A DNA stretch of 64,000 nucleotides from Streptomyces sp. NBC_00353 (lineage in GTDB: Bacteria > Actinomycetota > Actinomycetes > Streptomycetales > Streptomycetaceae): assembly GCF_036108815.1 (NCBI RefSeq), contig NZ_CP107985.1:6817501-6881500 (forward strand). Direction: 5' to 3'. Position 1 is the stretch's first letter. Every line of letters starts with the position of its first letter. Of the stretch, positions 16,942-24,966 are shown in pieces. Under the pieces are notes generated by a model that was not told where the DNA came from, ran no database searches, and saw nothing but the letters and a program-made list of their open reading frames with translations. Both the position numbers and the translations under genes were made by a program.

Positions 16942-18170
16942 CAGACAGCCGGCTCGGGCGTCCTCCGGTCCCGCTGAATGTTCCGCATCCGCCCGTACGC
17001 GTACACGCATCCGGCCAGTGCCAGGTCGGACAGCAGCATGAAGCCGATCGAGTACGAGCCCTTCGCGCTGTAGATCGCGCCCATCACCAAGGGTGGGACG
17101 AAGCCGCCGAGTCCGCCCATCGCGCCGACGATTCCGGTGACGCTGCCCACCTTCGGCTGCGGTGTCACCTGCGAGACGAGGGCGAAGATGCTGCCGCTCG
17201 ACGTGCCCAGTCCGGCCGCCATGCAGAGCAGTGCGATCGTGCCGCCCGGCGCCAGCTTCGGGTCGAAGGCCTGAACGATCGCCATCAGTGCGGCCAGCCC
17301 CAGTGCCGCCGAGGTGACCAGCGCCGGGTGGATGTGGTCCGAGAGCCAGCCGCCGATCGGCCGGAAGACGACGGTGACCAGGGCGAACCCGGCGGCTTTC
17401 GTGCCGGCGTCGGTCGGCGAGAGGCCGTACCAGGTCTTCAGATAGGTCGGCAGATAGACGCCGAACGCCACGATGCCGCCGAAGCCGATCGCGTACAGCG
17501 CGGAGAGTTCCCAGGTGACCCGCAGCCGCCCGGCGTCGCCCAGCCGGTGGCCGAGCGAGTCGGTCGGTACCTTCCGGTCCGGGGGGTCGCTGATCAGCGC
17601 CGCAGCCAGTGCCGCGTACACCACCAGAGCACCGGCGACCACGAGGAACGGAAGGTTGTCGCCGTGCCGGGCGATCCGCGGGGTGAAGTAACCGGAGAGT
17701 GCGACACCCCCCATGCCCATGCCGAACACACCCAGCGCGAGCCCTCGATCGGAGGGCGGGAACCACGAGTTGACCAGCGGGATGCCGATCGCGAACGTCG
17801 TGCCGCCCAGCCCCAGCAGAAAGCCCACGGCGAGCATCGCCCCGTACGAGTTCCTCGCCGGGATCAGCAGCAGTACGGGGACGATGGTCAGCGCCGAGAC
17901 CAGCGGGAACATCAGCCGGGCGCCGTACTTGTCGGTGAATGCCCCCGCCGCGATCCGGCCCAGCGAACCGACCAGCACCGGCACGGCGACCAGCAGCGAC
18001 TGCTCGAACGAGCTCAGCCCGAGCCGCTCCTTGTAGTCCCCGGAGAGCGGCGCAATCAGGTTCCAGGCCCAGAACGTGAGTCCGAAGCCGATCGTGGCCA
18101 CCACAAGGTTGCGGTATGCGGCCGCGGACGGCCGGCCTGTCCGAGCGGGAGACTGCTTGACGGCTTCCAC
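16941..18170 (-). CDS. NarK-like MFS transporter
   Basis: A 409-residue major facilitator with about 12 hydrophobic segments. GRIAAGAFTDKYGARLMFP and GLGGTTFAIGIPLVNSWFP resemble the nitrate/nitrite porter (NarK/NasA) signature regions, including a Gly-rich nitrate-signature-like segment. A related cyanate or general anion porter is possible. The start is taken at the GTG at 18170 (VEAVKQSPARTG); the frame stays open further upstream, but that extension lies antisense to the Lrp gene and lacks family similarity. The stop codon TGA merges with the end of MITE copy B. It is divergent from the Lrp-type regulator, which may control it. Confidence 0.84.
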   Translation of the reverse strand: MEAVKQSPARTGRPSAAAYRNLVVATIGFGLTFWAWNLIAPLSGDYKERLGLSSFEQSLLVAVPVLVGSLGRIAAGAFTDKYGARLMFPLVSALTIVPVLLLIPARNSYGAMLAVGFLLGLGGTTFAIGIPLVNSWFPPSDRGLALGVFGMGMGGVALSGYFTPRIARHGDNLPFLVVAGALVVYAALAAALISDPPDRKVPTDSLGHRLGDAGRLRVTWELSALYAIGFGGIVAFGVYLPTYLKTWYGLSPTDAGTKAAGFALVTVVFRPIGGWLSDHIHPALVTSAALGLAALMAIVQAFDPKLAPGGTIALLCMAAGLGTSSGSIFALVSQVTPQPKVGSVTGIVGAMGGLGGFVPPLVMGAIYSAKGSYSIGFMLLSDLALAGCVYAYGRMRNIQRDRRTPEPAV

Positions 18171-18296
18171 CCTGCAAGTCAAGGCCGGGCGGTGCCGGTG
18201 GGCCCGTCGGCCTACGCCAGGCGGGTCACGGGTCCACCGGCCCGGCCGAGGCGGTCTCCGCAGTCGTAATTCGGCACAAGCTGCGACAATCGCGGT

Positions 18297-18728
18297 ATGG
18301 ACCGTCTGGACAGGGAAATCCTCAGCGTCCTCCAGGAGGACGCGCGGATCTCGTACCGCGATCTGGGGGTACGGGTCGGCCTCAGTGCCAACGCCGCGGC
18401 CGACCGGGTGCGGCGGCTGCGCCGCGACGGCGTGATCCGCGGCTTCACCGTGATCATCGACCCGGCCGCCGACACCCGAACGGGCCTGGTCGTCTTCATC
18501 GATGTGACGCTGCGTATCGACACGACCAACGAAGTGTTCGAACGGGCGGTTCTCGCCCTGCCCGGCATCACCGAAGTGGTGCACGTGACGGGCGGGCACG
18601 ACTACCTCGTACGGGCCACGGTCGCCGACACCGCCGCCCTGGACGGACTGCTGCGCCGGCTCAAGCGGGAAGCGGGCGTGGCCCACTCCAGCACTCGGGT
18701 CGCGCTCAGAGCGGCGCCTGCCAGGTGA
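18297..18728 (+). CDS. Lrp/AsnC-family transcriptional regulator
   Basis: A 143-residue regulator with an N-terminal winged helix-turn-helix (DREILSVLQEDARISYRDLGVRVG) and a C-terminal RAM ligand-binding domain (about residues 65-135, ending with GHDYLVRATV). Such proteins sense amino acids or related ligands. The ATG has no ribosome binding site, but GACAAT lies six bases before it, so the mRNA is probably leaderless. It is divergent from the NarK-like gene and overlaps the 3' end of the sensor-kinase gene by 23 bp. Confidence 0.9.
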   Translation: MDRLDREILSVLQEDARISYRDLGVRVGLSANAAADRVRRLRRDGVIRGFTVIIDPAADTRTGLVVFIDVTLRIDTTNEVFERAVLALPGITEVVHVTGGHDYLVRATVADTAALDGLLRRLKREAGVAHSSTRVALRAAPAR

Positions 18729-20295
18729 ACGTCGTGGAGCGCGAGCCGTCGTCGCCCCGCCCGTCGTCGGCGACCGCCAGCCGGACTGCGGCCCGCCCGT
18801 CGGGCAGCCGCGCCGTCGCGTCCACCTCCACCTCGATGGCCGACACCCCGGTCCGACGGTGCGCCGCCGCGAGCGCGCCGCGCAAAGCCGCGAGGAGCTG
18901 CCGGTCCGCGGGCTGCCGTACGAGTGAGTCCACCGCCCCGGTGAACTGCACCGACGGCTGGAAGCCGAGGACGGAGGCCGCGCCCCCGGTCTCCCGGAGC
19001 ACCCGGCCGCGAAAGGTGCTGGGTGCCTCGGTGGGCGGCTGCTGGAGGGCGAAGATCGCGGTCCGTACTTCCTGAATGGTGGAGTTCAGCTCGTCGACGG
19101 CCTGGGTGAGCAGCTCGTCCGTCTCCGGGGCGGCCGCCCGGCGGCGGGTCGACTCCAGCATCATCTCGGTCGCGAAGAGCCTCTGGACGACGAGATCGTG
19201 CAGATCGCGGGCGATCCGGTCACGGTCCTCGTACACCGCGAGCTGTTCCCTGTTGTGCTGGGCGTCCGCCAGCACCAGGGCGAGTGCGGCCTGCGAGGCG
19301 AACTGGGAGGCCAGCAGCCGGTCCACGGCCGTGTACGGGCGGCCGCCGCGCCGCCGGGGCAGTGCGAGGGTGCCGATGAGCCTGCCGCCGCTCTGCAACG
19401 GCAGCATCATGCTGGGACCGAACCGGGTCCGCACATGTGTCGTCATCCGCGGATCCGTCGCCGAGTCGTCGATGAAGACCGGCTCTCCGCCCAGCAGCTG
19501 CACCAGAACGGGGGAGCCCGGCTCGATGGTGGTGCCGACGATGCCGGCCGGGTCGTCGAGCGTGGACGCGGTGACGATCTCCATCCCGCCGTCCTCGGTC
19601 GGCTGGAGGATCACCCCGGCCGAGGCATCGGCGAGAATGCGGGCCTGCTCGGCAACGGTCATCAACGCGTCCGTCGCGTTCGTGCCGCCCAGCAGGGCCG
19701 TGGTGACGGCTGCCGCGCCCTCGATCCAGCGCTCCCGCTGGCAGACCGTCTCGTACAGCCGGGCGTTGCCGATCGCGATCCCTGCCTGAGCGGCGAGGAC
19801 CCGCAGCAGCGCCATGTCCGTGTCGGTGAAGTGCCCGGTGCGTTTCTCGGTGAGATAGAGATTGCCGAACACCTCGCTGTGCACCCGGATGGGTGTCCCG
19901 AGGAAGGAACGCATCCGTGGATGGCCGGGCGGCACGCCGCTGGAGCGCGGGTCGGCGGTCAGATCGTCCGAGCGCAGCGGTTCGGGTTCCTCGACGAGCA
20001 CGCCGAGCAGCCCCGAGTGCCCGTCCGGGAAGCGGCCGATGCGCTGCTGTTCGGCATCGGTCAGACCGGAGGTGAACAGTTCGGTGATGGTGTTGCGGTG
20101 GGGGTCGAGGACGCCGAGCGCGCCGTACCGGGCCTCGGTGAGCGCGGTGGCGGTGTCCACGATCTGCTGGAGGGTGGCCCGCAGTTCGAGATCGGTGCCG
20201 ACGCTGAGCACCGCTTCCAGGAGTATCGGCAGCTTGCGGGGTCTGCTGCTCGGTGGTCCGCCCGCCGGACCCCGGCCTTCGCTCTCGTAAGTCAT
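18706..20295 (-). CDS. GAF-domain sensor histidine kinase (DevS-like), ATPase region degenerate
   Basis: A 529-residue cytoplasmic sensor. Two GAF domains occupy about residues 35-180 and 200-340, and a HisKA_3 dimerisation helix carries the phosphoacceptor motif RDLHDLVVQRLFA near residue 365. The C-terminal ATPase region is short. It keeps a DDGRG G1-like box, but the usual N-box (NAxRHA) is replaced by GALAAAHRRTG, without the Mg-binding Asn. It resembles DevS/DosT kinases in layout but may be a weak kinase or only a sensor. It lies 18 bp downstream of mbl on the same strand, so the two are probably cotranscribed. No response regulator gene is adjacent. Confidence 0.85.
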   Translation of the reverse strand: MTYESEGRGPAGGPPSSRPRKLPILLEAVLSVGTDLELRATLQQIVDTATALTEARYGALGVLDPHRNTITELFTSGLTDAEQQRIGRFPDGHSGLLGVLVEEPEPLRSDDLTADPRSSGVPPGHPRMRSFLGTPIRVHSEVFGNLYLTEKRTGHFTDTDMALLRVLAAQAGIAIGNARLYETVCQRERWIEGAAAVTTALLGGTNATDALMTVAEQARILADASAGVILQPTEDGGMEIVTASTLDDPAGIVGTTIEPGSPVLVQLLGGEPVFIDDSATDPRMTTHVRTRFGPSMMLPLQSGGRLIGTLALPRRRGGRPYTAVDRLLASQFASQAALALVLADAQHNREQLAVYEDRDRIARDLHDLVVQRLFATEMMLESTRRRAAAPETDELLTQAVDELNSTIQEVRTAIFALQQPPTEAPSTFRGRVLRETGGAASVLGFQPSVQFTGAVDSLVRQPADRQLLAALRGALAAAHRRTGVSAIEVEVDATARLPDGRAAVRLAVADDGRGDDGSRSTTFTWQAPL

Positions 20296-20313
20296 CCGCC
20301 GCCCCGGCGGTCG

Positions 20314-21351
20314 TCAGGCGACCAGCGGGTTGAGGACCATCGGCTCGACCTTGCCGTCCAGCATGGCGCCGAGCCCCAGGACGGCGCACACATCGGGGCG
20401 CTCCGCGATGTGCACCGGCATGCCCGTCGCATCGCGCAGCATCTGGTCGAGCCCGGGCAGCAGCGCACTTCCGCCGACCATCATGATCCCGCAGTCCGCG
20501 AGGTCGGCCACCAGATCGGGCGGGCAGTCGCGCAGCACCTTGCCGAGACCGTCGAGGACCGCGGTCAGCGGGGTGTGGATGGCGCGCCGCACGGCGGCGG
20601 TGTCGACCTGCACCGAGCGGGCCAGGCCGGTCACGACGTCACGGCCGTGGATCTCGGTCACGGCGGGCCCGTGCGGGGTCAGGCCGTTGCCGCTGAGGGC
20701 CAGCTGCAACGGGCGTACCGACTGGCTCGGCAGCATCAACTCATGCTGCTGGCGCAGATGCTGGATCACCGCGTGGTCGATGGCGTCGCCGCCGATCGGG
20801 ATCCGTACGGCGGTCACGATCGAACCGAGCGAGAGCACGGCGATCTGCGTGGTCGCCGCCCCGCACACCATGATCATGCTCCCGACCGGTTGCTCGACCG
20901 GGAGGTCGCAGCCGACCGCCGCGGCAAGCAGGGTGTCGACCAGCTCGACCCGCCGGGCGCCTAGCCCGACCAGGGTCTCGATGGTGGCGCGCTGGGCGAG
21001 CGGATCGCTGTCGTGCGGGGTGCAGGCGGCTGCGCGCAGCCGCGGCTTGCGGCGCAGCTGACGGCGGAGCTTCTCGCCGAGCAGATGGCGGAGCATGCGC
21101 TGGGCCATTTCGATGTCGATGACGCTCCCGCCGGAGACCGGGCGGACCACCCGGATGTAGTCGGGGGTGCGGCCCGTCATCTTCTCGGCGAGCTCACCGA
21201 CGGCGATGAGCGAACCGCTACGGGTGTTGATGGCGGCGGCACTCGGTTCGTCGACGACGAGCCCGAGCCCTTTGATGTACACGCGGGTCCGGGCGGCCCC
21301 GAGGTCGACGGCGACGTGGCAGCGGCGCAACTGCTCAAGACTGACGGTCAC
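20314..21351 (-). CDS. mbl: MreB-like actin homologue Mbl
   Basis: A 345-residue actin-fold protein. The first phosphate loop reads VDLGAARTRVYIKG (family DLGTANTLIYVKG), and the adenosine motif MMVGGSALLPGLDQ is conserved. The second phosphate loop, normally DIGGGTTEVAVISLGG, reads VCGAATTQIAVLSLGS and lacks the Asp and Gly-Gly. In S. coelicolor, Mbl helps build the spore wall together with MreB, and that role is inferred here. The GTG start at 21351 is preceded by GGGAGA. It heads an operon with the GAF kinase, which might link cell-wall morphogenesis to a signal. Identification as Mbl rather than MreB rests on divergence and on the absence of mreC/mreD neighbours. Confidence 0.82.
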   Translation of the reverse strand: MTVSLEQLRRCHVAVDLGAARTRVYIKGLGLVVDEPSAAAINTRSGSLIAVGELAEKMTGRTPDYIRVVRPVSGGSVIDIEMAQRMLRHLLGEKLRRQLRRKPRLRAAACTPHDSDPLAQRATIETLVGLGARRVELVDTLLAAAVGCDLPVEQPVGSMIMVCGAATTQIAVLSLGSIVTAVRIPIGGDAIDHAVIQHLRQQHELMLPSQSVRPLQLALSGNGLTPHGPAVTEIHGRDVVTGLARSVQVDTAAVRRAIHTPLTAVLDGLGKVLRDCPPDLVADLADCGIMMVGGSALLPGLDQMLRDATGMPVHIAERPDVCAVLGLGAMLDGKVEPMVLNPLVA

Positions 21352-21481
21352 GGCAGGTCTCCCGGGAGCGCTGATGGGGGGTGCCGGCGGTGGCCGGCCC
21401 TCTTCGCATCGTGCGGCGCGCGCGGTGCCGCCGCCCGCTGGGATGGGCCATCAGGGGGCGCGGAGCCGGCGGACTGCCAGG

Positions 21482-22057
21482 TCAGGGTTGGGGTGTGCCC
21501 TGGAGCAGTCGCTGGAACAGCCCCCAGGTGAACTCGGCGACGTACGGCGCACCCGTCCCGGGGTCGGTGATCGCGAGCGCCCACCGGGTCGGTGCGCTGC
21601 CCTCCATCGGGCGGGCCGGCGGGAAGGCCCGGGCGACCTCGTCGACAGTGCACGACCAGGGGTGCAGATCGTCGGTCGTACGGAGCTCGGGGCCGGTCGC
21701 CCCCGGGGCTCTGACCAGCCACTCGTTCCATACGGCCCCGCCCGGTGCGACCATCACCTCGAATCGCAGCTCCGGCCAGAGCGGCACCGGCCAGAGCAGG
21801 GCGTCGCACTCCAGATCGCCGATCCGGCGGTGTACGGAGGACTCGGGTTCGCCCAGCACCGAGCGGTAGCGGCGCAACGAGCCGCGGCCGCGGGGTGCCC
21901 GCACCATCGCCTGCCAGCGGCGGTTGGCCTCTCGCATCTCGGCGAGCGAGGCGCTGAGCTCGTGCCGGGCGTCCTCGACGAGGCCGGGCTGGTGGTCGGC
22001 CATCCGGCGGAGCAGGACGAGCTGGAACTCGAGTGGACCAAAAGGGGCGACGGTCAT
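21482..22057 (-). CDS. unknown 191-residue protein upstream of mbl
   Basis: I do not recognise this family. The protein begins MTVAPFGPLEFQLVLLRRMADHQ, continues with a helical, Arg-rich region to about residue 85, then a Trp-rich region with several Pro turns (LLWPVPLWPELRFEV, VAPGGAVWNEW), and ends EFTWGLFQRLLQGTPQP. It has no signal peptide, membrane segment or Cys pairs. The frame is open upstream to 22249, but the ATG at 22057 fits the start of the ordered protein. It lies on the mbl strand 130 bp upstream, so cotranscription is possible. It is divergent from the zinc-ribbon protein. Confidence 0.72.
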   Translation of the reverse strand: MTVAPFGPLEFQLVLLRRMADHQPGLVEDARHELSASLAEMREANRRWQAMVRAPRGRGSLRRYRSVLGEPESSVHRRIGDLECDALLWPVPLWPELRFEVMVAPGGAVWNEWLVRAPGATGPELRTTDDLHPWSCTVDEVARAFPPARPMEGSAPTRWALAITDPGTGAPYVAEFTWGLFQRLLQGTPQP

Positions 22058-22082
22058 GGAATTAAAGTTTCCACACAGGATC

Positions 22083-22126
22083 CTCACGTGAGCGGCTTTC
22101 TCTGTTGTCCTATCGGCACTTAATCT
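22083..22126. promoter_or_regulatory. divergent promoter region with CTCACGTGAG palindrome
   Basis: The perfect 10-bp palindrome CTCACGTGAG at 22083-22092 sits between the divergent genes. TAATCT at 22121-22126 is a good -10 box nine bases before the ATG of the zinc-ribbon gene, implying a leaderless or near-leaderless transcript. Confidence 0.45.
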
Positions 22127-22135
22127 TCGGGCGCC

Positions 22136-23089
22136 ATGGATTACTGCCACCCGTGTCAGCGGCATCTCAACGGCGCCCTCGCCTGTGCCGGGTGCGGAAC
22201 CCCCGCCGAGGCGCTGAGCCACTACGCCACGCCCGCCCTCTCCGGCCACGAACCGGACGCGGAGCGTGTGAAAGCCCTGCCGTCAGCGCCGGGCGGACGT
22301 CGCCGCCGGTCCCGCGGCGCTGCCGAGCCTGCCCCGGGCGGCCGCGCTGCGCGCGGGTCCGGAGGCAGACGCGGGTCCGCGAATGCGCGCGCATCGGGCG
22401 GCTCGCGTCGAGCGCGCCGGGACGAGCGAGACGGCATGGACGAGCGCGCTGCCGGGGACGAGCTTGTCGCCGGGGAGGAGCTTGTCGCCAGGGACGAGCT
22501 TGTCGCGAGGGACCAGCGTGGCGGCCGGGGAGAACGAGGCGCCAGGGGGCAACGTGGCGGCCGGGGAGGGCGCGGCCGCCGTTCGCACCGCCGTCGCGGC
22601 CGTACCGCCCTGCTCGCCGTCCTCGGTGTCGTGCTCGCCGCCGGGGCGCTGAGCCTCGCCGAGCTGGCCATCGAACCGAAGGGCGACGACGGCGCCTCGG
22701 ACTACGTGCGCGAGGCCACCGACGTCACGACCGCGCCGGCGCCGAAACCCTCGTCGAGCCACGACATCGACCGCCCCGGACCGGTGGACAGCCCCTCCAC
22801 CGTCCCCTCCACCGACGCGCACACCTCCGGCACCGTCCGTCCGGGCACGGGGACCGGCACCGGCGCCGGTGCCCCCGGAGGTGCGGGCTCCGGCCCGCCC
22901 GCGGCCACCATCACGCCCTCCGACGGCGCCACGTCCTCCACGGATCCGTCGTCCGGACCGAGTCCTTCCGGATCGCCTCGCGACCCGTCGGGTACCCCGA
23001 CCGGCAACCCGTCACAGCCCCCGAACCCCGCGCCGCCCAAGCCCAGCCCGACCAAGACCGAGTCGTGCTGGCTCATTTTCTGCTTCTGA
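22136..23089 (+). CDS. zinc-ribbon, single-pass membrane protein with Pro/Ser/Thr-rich extracellular tail
   Basis: A 317-residue protein with four parts. The N-terminus has CHPC and CAGC, a four-Cys zinc ribbon at residues 4-20. Next comes a very Arg/Gly/Glu-rich cytoplasmic region (about 45-150) that includes a degenerate six-residue repeat (DELVAG/EELVAR). One membrane segment follows at about 160-178 (TALLAVLGVVLAAGALSL). The last part is a long Pro/Ser/Thr/Gly-rich extracellular tail that ends abruptly in CWLIFCF. This architecture suggests transmission between a cytoplasmic zinc-ribbon partner and the cell wall, but no function is known to me. It is probably leaderless. The stop TGA merges with the left end of MITE copy C. 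Confidence 0.8.
   Translation: MDYCHPCQRHLNGALACAGCGTPAEALSHYATPALSGHEPDAERVKALPSAPGGRRRRSRGAAEPAPGGRAARGSGGRRGSANARASGGSRRARRDERDGMDERAAGDELVAGEELVARDELVARDQRGGRGERGARGQRGGRGGRGRRSHRRRGRTALLAVLGVVLAAGALSLAELAIEPKGDDGASDYVREATDVTTAPAPKPSSSHDIDRPGPVDSPSTVPSTDAHTSGTVRPGTGTGTGAGAPGGAGSGPPAATITPSDGATSSTDPSSGPSPSGSPRDPSGTPTGNPSQPPNPAPPKPSPTKTESCWLIFCF
22453..22524 (+). repeat. 18-bp in-frame tandem repeat inside the zinc-ribbon gene
   Basis: Three close copies of an 18-base unit (around GGGACGAGCTTGTCGC) and a diverged fourth encode the DELVAG-type hexapeptide repeat. Such arrays expand and contract by slippage, so copy number probably varies between strains. Confidence 0.85.
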
Positions 23090-23247
23090 GGGCTGTCCCG
23101 TGATCCCTGGTGGATCAGCGCGCGGCGTCGGATGCGGTGTATCGCGAGGCGGAGGGACGTCCTCGTACGGGGCGTGTTCGGCCGTTCCGGCAACGCGGGG
23201 AGGTGCCGTAGCTGTCGTGCCCCCGCCAGGGATTACGGGACACCCCT
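23089..23247. mobile_element. MITE-like element, copy C (159 bp)
   Basis: It has 22-base terminal inverted repeats with two mismatches, at 23089-23110 and 23226-23247, beginning AGGGCTGTCCCGTGATCCC on the left. The interior is non-coding. The left end coincides with the TGA stop of the zinc-ribbon gene, and the right end lies 14 bases from the stop of the MarR gene. It is the longest copy in the window and could act as a bidirectional terminator hairpin. Confidence 0.85.
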
Positions 23248-23260
23248 CGGGCCTGCAGCT

Positions 23261-23698
23261 CTAGGACTCCGTGTCCACGCCCAGCATCCGTCGCAGCAGG
23301 TCCCGCAGCACCGCACGCTCCGCGTGCGACAACTCGGCGAGCGGCTCGCGTGCGAAGCCGAGCGACTCGCGGAGCTGCAGCGCGGTCCGGGCACCCTTCT
23401 CCGTCGCGGCGGCCAGCTTCACCCGCCGGTCGGCCGGGTCGGGCCGACGCTCCACCAGGCCACGCGTCTCCAGCCGGTCGACGATCCCCGTCACGTTCGA
23501 CGGCTCGCACTTCAGTTTCTGGGCGATCTTGCGCATCGGCGTCGGCTCCAGGGAGAGCAGCCCGAGGACCCGGGCCTGCGCACCGGTGAGCGAGTGCGCG
23601 GCCGCGGCCCGGTCGTACTCCTCGTAGTAGCGCGCCACGACCGTGCCGATGAGCTCGACGACTTCGAGGGTCAGTGGGTCTGTTCGCGTGGTGGCCAT
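23261..23698 (-). CDS. MarR-family transcriptional regulator
   Basis: A 145-residue winged-helix repressor: helices for dimerisation at both ends, recognition region MRKIAQKLKCEPSNVTGIVDRLE, and wing VERRPDPADRRVKLAA. The single Cys lies in the DNA-binding region, not at the N-terminal sensing position of OhrR. TATCCT lies eight bases before its ATG, suggesting a leaderless mRNA. It is divergent from the MDR oxidoreductase, and an imperfect palindrome between them is a likely operator for both. Confidence 0.9.
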   Translation of the reverse strand: MATTRTDPLTLEVVELIGTVVARYYEEYDRAAAAHSLTGAQARVLGLLSLEPTPMRKIAQKLKCEPSNVTGIVDRLETRGLVERRPDPADRRVKLAAATEKGARTALQLRESLGFAREPLAELSHAERAVLRDLLRRMLGVDTES

Positions 23699-23724
23699 GA
23701 CACCCAGGATACCCAGTTACTTGA

Positions 23725-23752
23725 CAACATGAAATATTCAGGAGCATGGTTG
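23725..23752. promoter_or_regulatory. candidate MarR operator
   Basis: CAACATG and CATGGTTG form an imperfect inverted repeat around an inner TGAAATATTCA palindrome. TTGACA at 23721-23726 could be the -35 box for the oxidoreductase. The palindrome also overlaps the -35 position for the MarR gene. Confidence 0.5.
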
Positions 23753-23858
23753 TTTCACGTCATGAAGCTTTTCTGCGACGGAACCCGGCGGGCCGAACCC
23801 GGCGGGACCCGGCGAAACGCTTCCCCCACTCGTAGGACATCGAGGAGAACCCGAGCCC

Positions 23859-24878
23859 ATGTCTGCAGCACTTCCCACGTCGAGCCGTGAATGGCACCTT
23901 GTCGCCCGCCCCCACGGCTGGCCGAAGGCCGAGGATTTCGCGCTGCGTGAGGCCCCGGTCACCGCTCCCGCCGAGGGTCGTGTCCTCGTCCGCAATCTGC
24001 ACTTCTCGGTCGACCCGTACATGCGGGGCAGGATGAACGACGTGAAGTCGTACACCCCGCCCTTCAAGCTGGATCACCCCATGGAAGGCGGCGCGGTCGG
24101 CGAGGTCATCGCCTCCAACGCCGAGGGGATCGCGGTCGGTGACCACGTCCTGCACGGTCTGGGCTGGCGTGAGTACGCCGACGTCCCGGCCCAGCACGCC
24201 GTCAAGGTCGACCCGGACCTGGCCCCGCTCTCCGCCTACCTCGGCGTGCTCGGCATGACCGGGCTCACCGCCTACGCGGGCCTCTTCGAGGTCGCGTCCT
24301 TCAAGGAGGGCGACGCCGTCTTCGTCTCCGGTGCCGCCGGTGCCGTCGGCAGCCAGGTCGGCCAGATGGCGAAGCTCAGGGGCGCCTCGCGGGTCATCGG
24401 CTCGGCCGGATCCGACGAGAAGGTCAAGCTCCTCGTCGAGGAGTACGGCTTCGACGCCGCCTTCAACTACAAGAACGGCCCGGTTGCCGAGCAGCTGCGC
24501 CAGGCCGCCCCCGACGGCATCGACGTCTACTTCGACAACGTCGGCGGCGAGCACCTCGAAGCGGCGATCTCCTCGCTCCATGTGCACGGCCGCGCCACCA
24601 TCTGCGGAATGATCGCCCAGTACAACGCGACCGAGCCGACCCCCGGCCCGCGCAACCTCGCGCTCGTCATCGGCAAGCGGCTGCGTCTGCAGGGCATGCT
24701 CGTCGGCGACCACACCGCGCTCCAGCCGCAGTTCGTCCAGGAGGTCGCCGGCTGGCTGGCCTCCGGTGAGCTGAAGTACCGCGAGACCGTCGTCGAGGGC
24801 ATCGAGAACGGCTTCGATGCGTTCCTCGGCCTGATGCGCGGCGAGAACACCGGAAAGATGATCGTTTCCCTCGGCTGA
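23859..24878 (+). CDS. NADP-dependent MDR oxidoreductase (prostaglandin/leukotriene reductase-like)
   Basis: A 339-residue zinc-free medium-chain reductase that probably reduces alpha,beta-unsaturated carbonyls with NADPH. The N-terminal domain has the family-typical VDPYMRGRM. The Rossmann domain has the loop SGAAGAVGSQVGQMAK, then GSAGSDEK for NADP, followed by AFNYKNG and YFDNVGGEHLEAA, all hallmarks of the LTB4DH/PTGR group. GAGGAG precedes the ATG by about 10 bases. It is divergent from, and probably controlled by, the MarR gene, and the peroxide-detoxifying ohr gene follows, consistent with an electrophile or oxidant response. Confidence 0.92.
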   Translation: MSAALPTSSREWHLVARPHGWPKAEDFALREAPVTAPAEGRVLVRNLHFSVDPYMRGRMNDVKSYTPPFKLDHPMEGGAVGEVIASNAEGIAVGDHVLHGLGWREYADVPAQHAVKVDPDLAPLSAYLGVLGMTGLTAYAGLFEVASFKEGDAVFVSGAAGAVGSQVGQMAKLRGASRVIGSAGSDEKVKLLVEEYGFDAAFNYKNGPVAEQLRQAAPDGIDVYFDNVGGEHLEAAISSLHVHGRATICGMIAQYNATEPTPGPRNLALVIGKRLRLQGMLVGDHTALQPQFVQEVAGWLASGELKYRETVVEGIENGFDAFLGLMRGENTGKMIVSLG

Positions 24879-24966
24879 CAGCCGTTCGCCGTCACCGCTA
24901 GTCTCATCCGCAGGCCGTCGCGATCGTGGGCGCGAGTTGCGGCGCTACAGCAGAGGAAACCTCAGC

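Noticed and set aside
16941..18686. A longer NarK-like protein starting near 18686
   Set aside because: The extra N-terminus is antisense to the Lrp gene, lacks hydrophobic segments and has no family similarity.
22702..23193. Minus-strand frame across MITE copy C
   Set aside because: Its C-terminal peptide recurs only because the MITE does; the frame is antisense to the real zinc-ribbon gene.
23261..23698. Naming the MarR gene ohrR
   Set aside because: The N-terminal sensing Cys of OhrR is absent, and the gene is divergent from an oxidoreductase, not from ohr itself.
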